A stretch of 64,000 nucleotides of DNA from Anseranas semipalmata (lineage: Eukaryota; Chordata; Aves; Anseriformes; Anseranatidae). The DNA lies in contig VXAA01004252.1 of the NCBI GenBank assembly GCA_013399115.1, positions 230,510 to 294,509 on the forward strand, in the 5' to 3' direction. Below, piece by piece: positions 59,635 through 64,000 of this stretch. The notes below the pieces were generated by a model. It was given only the letters and a program-made list of their open reading frames with translations, made no database searches and was not told the DNA's origin. Within the stretch, counting starts at the first letter, position 1, and each line of letters begins with the position of its first letter. The position numbers and the translations under genes were made by a program.

Positions 59635-62600
59635 GGCATCCATTTTATTTGCTTACATTTAAATGGAGCACAAACTTTTCATACACTGGTCCACAACTTC
59701 CTCTAAGGAGGAAAAAAAATTGTCATGCTTCTACCCTACCCAGTATTTTCCTAGAACCTGGCTGTAACTTGGTCAGTGACTCTTAGAGCTCTAATCAGAA
59801 ACAATAAGAGATTATTGTTGGCTTCTTTGATAAATGAGAGTAATTTTTATGGTAAATCTGTAAAGTCTCTTTTGCTGCCAAACCTAATAAAAGCTCAAAA
59901 GGAAAAATATTTCTTTTAGCTGTAGGCAACCAGTCATAAATGTCTGACATGAAGACAAAACATGTCCAGATTGAAAATGTTTTATACACTTCCAGTGAGC
60001 TCAGTCCCAATTTGATCATTACTAAAGGAATATAACTTAATGCCTTATAAGTGGGTACAGCAAAATGTCAACCAATTAATACTAGCCCGAGTTTCACTTC
60101 TTAGTCTGAAGTCATAAAACATATAGGTGTTTTTTAGATTTACCTTCCATATTTTCAGTCACAATCGGTACATTGGACAGGAAGCTCCTGACTGTAAATG
60201 AAGCAAACAATGAGCAGTAAGAATATGAGCAAGGAAAAATGTGGCATTTGAAGGTTAAGGATCTCTAAAAAACCATGATACTATTAGTAGCAACATGAGG
60301 TGGGTTGTTTAATCATCTGAACTCAAAACACACTTATATGCTCCTAGATGTCTACTTATGTCTTTATACATTACAGTAATCTATAGGTATGATTATATAG
60401 TATCATGCATTAAAATACATGGGTTGGAAATCCCAAACTGATTTCTCTACCATCAGACCCAACAGGGAGAAGAACATGAGTGACACTTGGAAAAGAGCTT
60501 ACAGCTCAAAAGAAAGCATACTCTTTTCAGATGCTAAAGCTGGCACCAAAAGCCTTAAAAGTTTGCCCTCGCTGGTAACACTGTGCACAGATGTTGGTCA
60601 TTCTCAAGATTTTCTTTAATTTAGATAGAGATTAAGTGGAATACAAAGCACAAAGTGGGATCTGCTAAACTGTTAATGCTAAATTAAGCCCTTGCAATAA
60701 AGTTTTCTATAGTATGCCTGGAAATGGTAGGCAGAGGCAGGAGGCCTCATCAAAATGGACCAATTCTCTCACTCCATTTGAGGAGGTTAATCTAACAAAA
60801 AAATTATCGTATAATCTCATTAACTATAAGCAAAATGTCTGACTCACTATGCTCACCCAGAGAAACAAGTCTCTGATCAGCTATTTACAGTTTGTAAGCA
60901 GAAGCAGGGCAGACTTGCTTATCTGTAATCTCTTTTTTATTGAATTTCCATATTCACTGTAATGCGTGTGTACATCCCCATAACTCACTGAAAAGAAGGC
61001 TCAGACCTCATAACTTACCGTTAACAACAGTGTAATCAGCAAGCACCACAGAGCACACAACAGCACAACAAACTGGAACACAACAAATGACATTCGGCAC
61101 TCGAATATTTCTCACATATAAAAGTCCTGAGGATTGCCTTAGGCACAAACTGTAACTTCGCCAGATATACTCCAATTACAATGGGAACCTGCCGGTCACT
61201 TGCATTTTTTTCCTCTGCTGTAAAAATAGGAGATTGGAACACTTGCTGAGATACCAAAATCCTCAACTTGTAACAAAAGACCACGCATGCTATACTCCCT
61301 CATTACATGAAAGACTATGAACATTAAAACACTTCTTCAAGCTCAGTCTATCACAAAACATGCAAACCAGAACCAAGACTGCATTGTGCTAAAATTTGAG
61401 CTACAGCAGAGAGCACCAAGTTAATTGCATTGTACTTACATCCAAAGTGATTCAAAGGTACATAACCTTCTTAATTGGGATACAGAGTTATTGTAGAACA
61501 GAAGCATGAAAGATGCTTCTTGTAAAGACCATTCAGAAATATAACGTTCAAAGACCATATATTTCCAGAATTTCTCAATATTTTCATTATCTTCTTGTCC
61601 CTATTTCCATGAATATCTAGATTATTTCTCTGAACACAGACAATTGTCTGCCATAACAAATTCAGTCAACACAGGAAAAGCGTAGCCCTCCACTCCCCCC
61701 TTTTTTCTTACATTCAATGCCTTTCCTTCATACTTAGATAGTTACCATCAGGATACTGTTGAGGCAATTACAGGTATAAAATACACTATCTTGCCTTCAC
61801 ATAAGCGAAGAAGTTCAGACCTCTCACATTTTAACAACTTCTTTCCCTGTGGCAATTTGAATTAATTTATTCCCTCATTAGTCAGAACCAGAGACTGCAT
61901 TCCTGCGTATCCATTTCCTCCTACACAACTTGTTTGCAAGTTCACATTGCCAAGGGAGGCACTTCTGACTCTGACAGAGCCACAGCCTTGCAGTCTGGAG
62001 GAGCTACACAGCAGATCTTTCTGTAAGGTGTCTTTTCACAATAACTTCAGTGACTTTCCACTTATTTTGAATATTGCTCAATTTCTTTAACTCTGGAAAT
62101 CATAGTAACCCTGACAATAATCGTAGTACTGACGTGTAGCAGTACTGATACTATACAGTCTGCCATCATCATTTTTTTCAAGTATACATTTTTTTAAATT
62201 AATAGCTGTTTGTGGAAGATGCTGGATTGCTAACTTCAAAGAATATCTTTGATATCTCCACTTAATGCATACAGTATAATAAATAGCTGAATAAAACAGC
62301 TGTAATACTACATTTTTATATAGCCTGAGATATCTAAATGGCAGTTATGCACCCAAATAGCTTAGTTGCTTTGCAATTACAGGATATACATGCACATAAT
62401 AAATCTACATAATTGTGCATGTGCAATGGCATCCCTGTCCCTTTTTGAAAGCTGTCTGTAGTTTGAGAATAAAATGCTCTTTTGCTGTGGAATTTGGGCA
62501 ATGATTTAGAATGCTTTTGAAAGTCTGGAGGAAAATGTGAAGAAAATTTATCCCACCTGGACTCCAAGTAAAAAACAACTCTTATTCTGAAACCTGTTAA

Positions 62601-63010
62601 AAGTGGGTACATCCAGAATCAATGGTGCTGAATCAAACTAGATATAGAGAGCCTTAGCTGGTATCTTGCTATACTGGATATTCTGCTTCTTGCTTTATTT
62701 CCTCACTGTCCCAATCTCTTTTAAAATTGCAGCATGAATGAAGCAGCTGCTGTGTTATATCAGACCTTTCTTTGTAGCATTTTTAATAGTGTATGTAATG
62801 TTTCTCACTGAAATTGCCACTGCTTCTCTAAGATCTACTTGAAGTTTTGCAGAGTTATCTTGATTATAAAAGTATAGACTAAGCACAAATATTTCTGTGG
62901 GTCTAATCTCCATGTGTCTAATCACATCCTATACTTCTGGCATTCTTGATTGGTAATCAACTTCGTTAAAGTAAAATTTGAGAAATTACAGGAAACCTAG
63001 TAGTTAGATC

Positions 63011-63079
63011 AAGAAGAAGAAAAACAAGAAAAACAAGAAAACACCGAATCACTGTCAAGAACACTGTCAAGGAAAACAC
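63011..63079 (+). repeat. Compound short tandem repeat patch
   Basis: AAG units, then AAGAAAAAC-type nonamers (two full, one partial), then two adjoining copies of CACTGTCAAG with two-base spacers, then ACACTGAATAC echoing the earlier ACACCGAATC. It arose by local slippage and duplication. Confidence 0.75.
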
Positions 63080-64000
63080 TGAATACTTTGTGAGTGGAAG
63101 AGCCTGTGGGACAAGTAAGACACACGAAGGAGTAATTCACCCTCAATAGAAAACATGAGGAACAAAGTAATTGTGTTGAGGCCAGAAATGAGATCAAGGA
63201 ACTAGAAGGGAAATACTGGTAAGACAACAAAGCAGGAGTTAAAATATCTGTGGTTCATTATTAAGATTGGAGCCTAAAGCCCTTTGAAAGGTAAAACAAA
63301 AATACCAGTTAAAATGTCTAATTACTGCAGAATCTTTGGAGGCAGAGGCCTTACATTACTGTACAGTATAAGGTCCTTAATACAGCTGGTCTGTAACTGG
63401 TCAGTCTCAATTCTGAGCAGAAATAATCATGTTAAATAATAATAATGATATACAGAAAGTCAAAGGGCAGGCTGTGCTATGCTGAAGAGAGGCCAAGAGA
63501 TAATTAGTCTGTCTTTCAAAGACTGCCAACACTGTGGCAGGCAAAGTGTCAATGGTTTATTAGGAGCAATGTGAATCTAGATGATCTATGGTGAAAAACA
63601 TCAATTTTGAAAGTATTCCACAGCCTTAACATAAAAAATGCATTTTGTTTTAACAGCTAAAGGAAAAGAAACAGCAAATGAAATTACTCATCACCCCATG
63701 GAAATGCAAGTAGCAAATTCATCCATACTAAACCCACACCAGGTATCTCCAGGGCTTTTAAAATGAGCAAGCCTTGCTGCTGCAGCATTATGGGTCCAGC
63801 AGGCAGACACCATCAATCCAGCCTGCAGCCCAAAGGCAGGCGGCCAGAAGCCTGCTGGAGGAGACTTGGAGCTTCCAGAGTTCGGAGAGGCTCACGCTTC
63901 TTGGGTATTACTGACAGGCTGCAGCATCAGACGACTCCTTCCATGGAAATGCAGTCGAAATCTGAGCAAAAAGTAATGTGGCATTCTGGTCTAGCAATAT

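Larger units (their letters stand above)
57929..64000. other. Non-coding DNA, no gene recognised
   Basis: AT-rich with no recognised exon or interspersed repeat other than the tandem repeats listed. The last 250 bases are richer in GC and could continue into something outside the window. Confidence 0.5.

Noticed and set aside
1..64000. CRISPR arrays, bacterial operons, phage or defence genes
   Set aside because: The window is vertebrate. No spaced direct repeats, ribosome-binding sites or clustered genes were seen.

Overview
The window looks like non-coding DNA of a bird (or close sauropsid). It is AT-rich on both strands and carries long simple repeats. It also holds a chicken-repeat-1 (CR1) LINE ending in the ATTCTATG octamer repeat, a solo LTR of a type common in bird genomes, and several much older CR1-like, MIR-like and RTE-like fragments. 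There is no bacterial-style gene density, and I found no exon, RNA gene, CRISPR array or operon that I can support. The only long open reading frame that matches a known family is the CR1 reverse transcriptase. I read the window as an intergenic desert or part of a very large intron on a repeat-poor, AT-rich chromosome arm; which of the two cannot be decided here.

Layout. 1-22.6 kb: unannotated AT-rich DNA with homopolymers, short microsatellites and perfect inverted repeats (3704-3730, 8644-8672), a G-rich run (20220-20242) and a CpG-enriched patch (20880-21260). 22.65-24.4 kb: a heavily decayed non-LTR retrotransposon on the plus strand. It still shows, in the right order, endonuclease, linker and reverse-transcriptase blocks typical of the RTE clade. 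24.4-34.5 kb: microsatellites, two CR1 3' ends (26.8 and 30.2 kb) and a 108-base assembly gap (28654-28761). 34.5-49.2 kb: two old reptile-type CR1-related repeats (34.5 and 40.6 kb), a probable reverse CR1 scrap (35.4 kb) and MIR-like scraps (45.3, 47.0 and 47.3 kb).

49.19-50.89 kb: a 5'-truncated CR1 with an uninterrupted 500-codon reverse-transcriptase frame, a 3' hairpin and five octamer units. 51.24-51.84 kb: a solo LTR about 600 bases long, flanked by matching short target-site duplications. 51.85-64 kb: more unannotated DNA with a 20-base perfect palindrome (57909-57928), a pure GAAA tract and a small tandem-repeat patch.

The elements do not form a working pathway. Together they record several ages of retrotransposition: the RTE-like, MIR-like and reptile-type repeats are very old; the short CR1 tails are intermediate; the 49-51 kb CR1 and the neighbouring LTR are the youngest. 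I saw no sign of a new multi-gene system. The observations most worth checking are the RTE-like fossil, the open CR1 frame and the symmetric palindromes.
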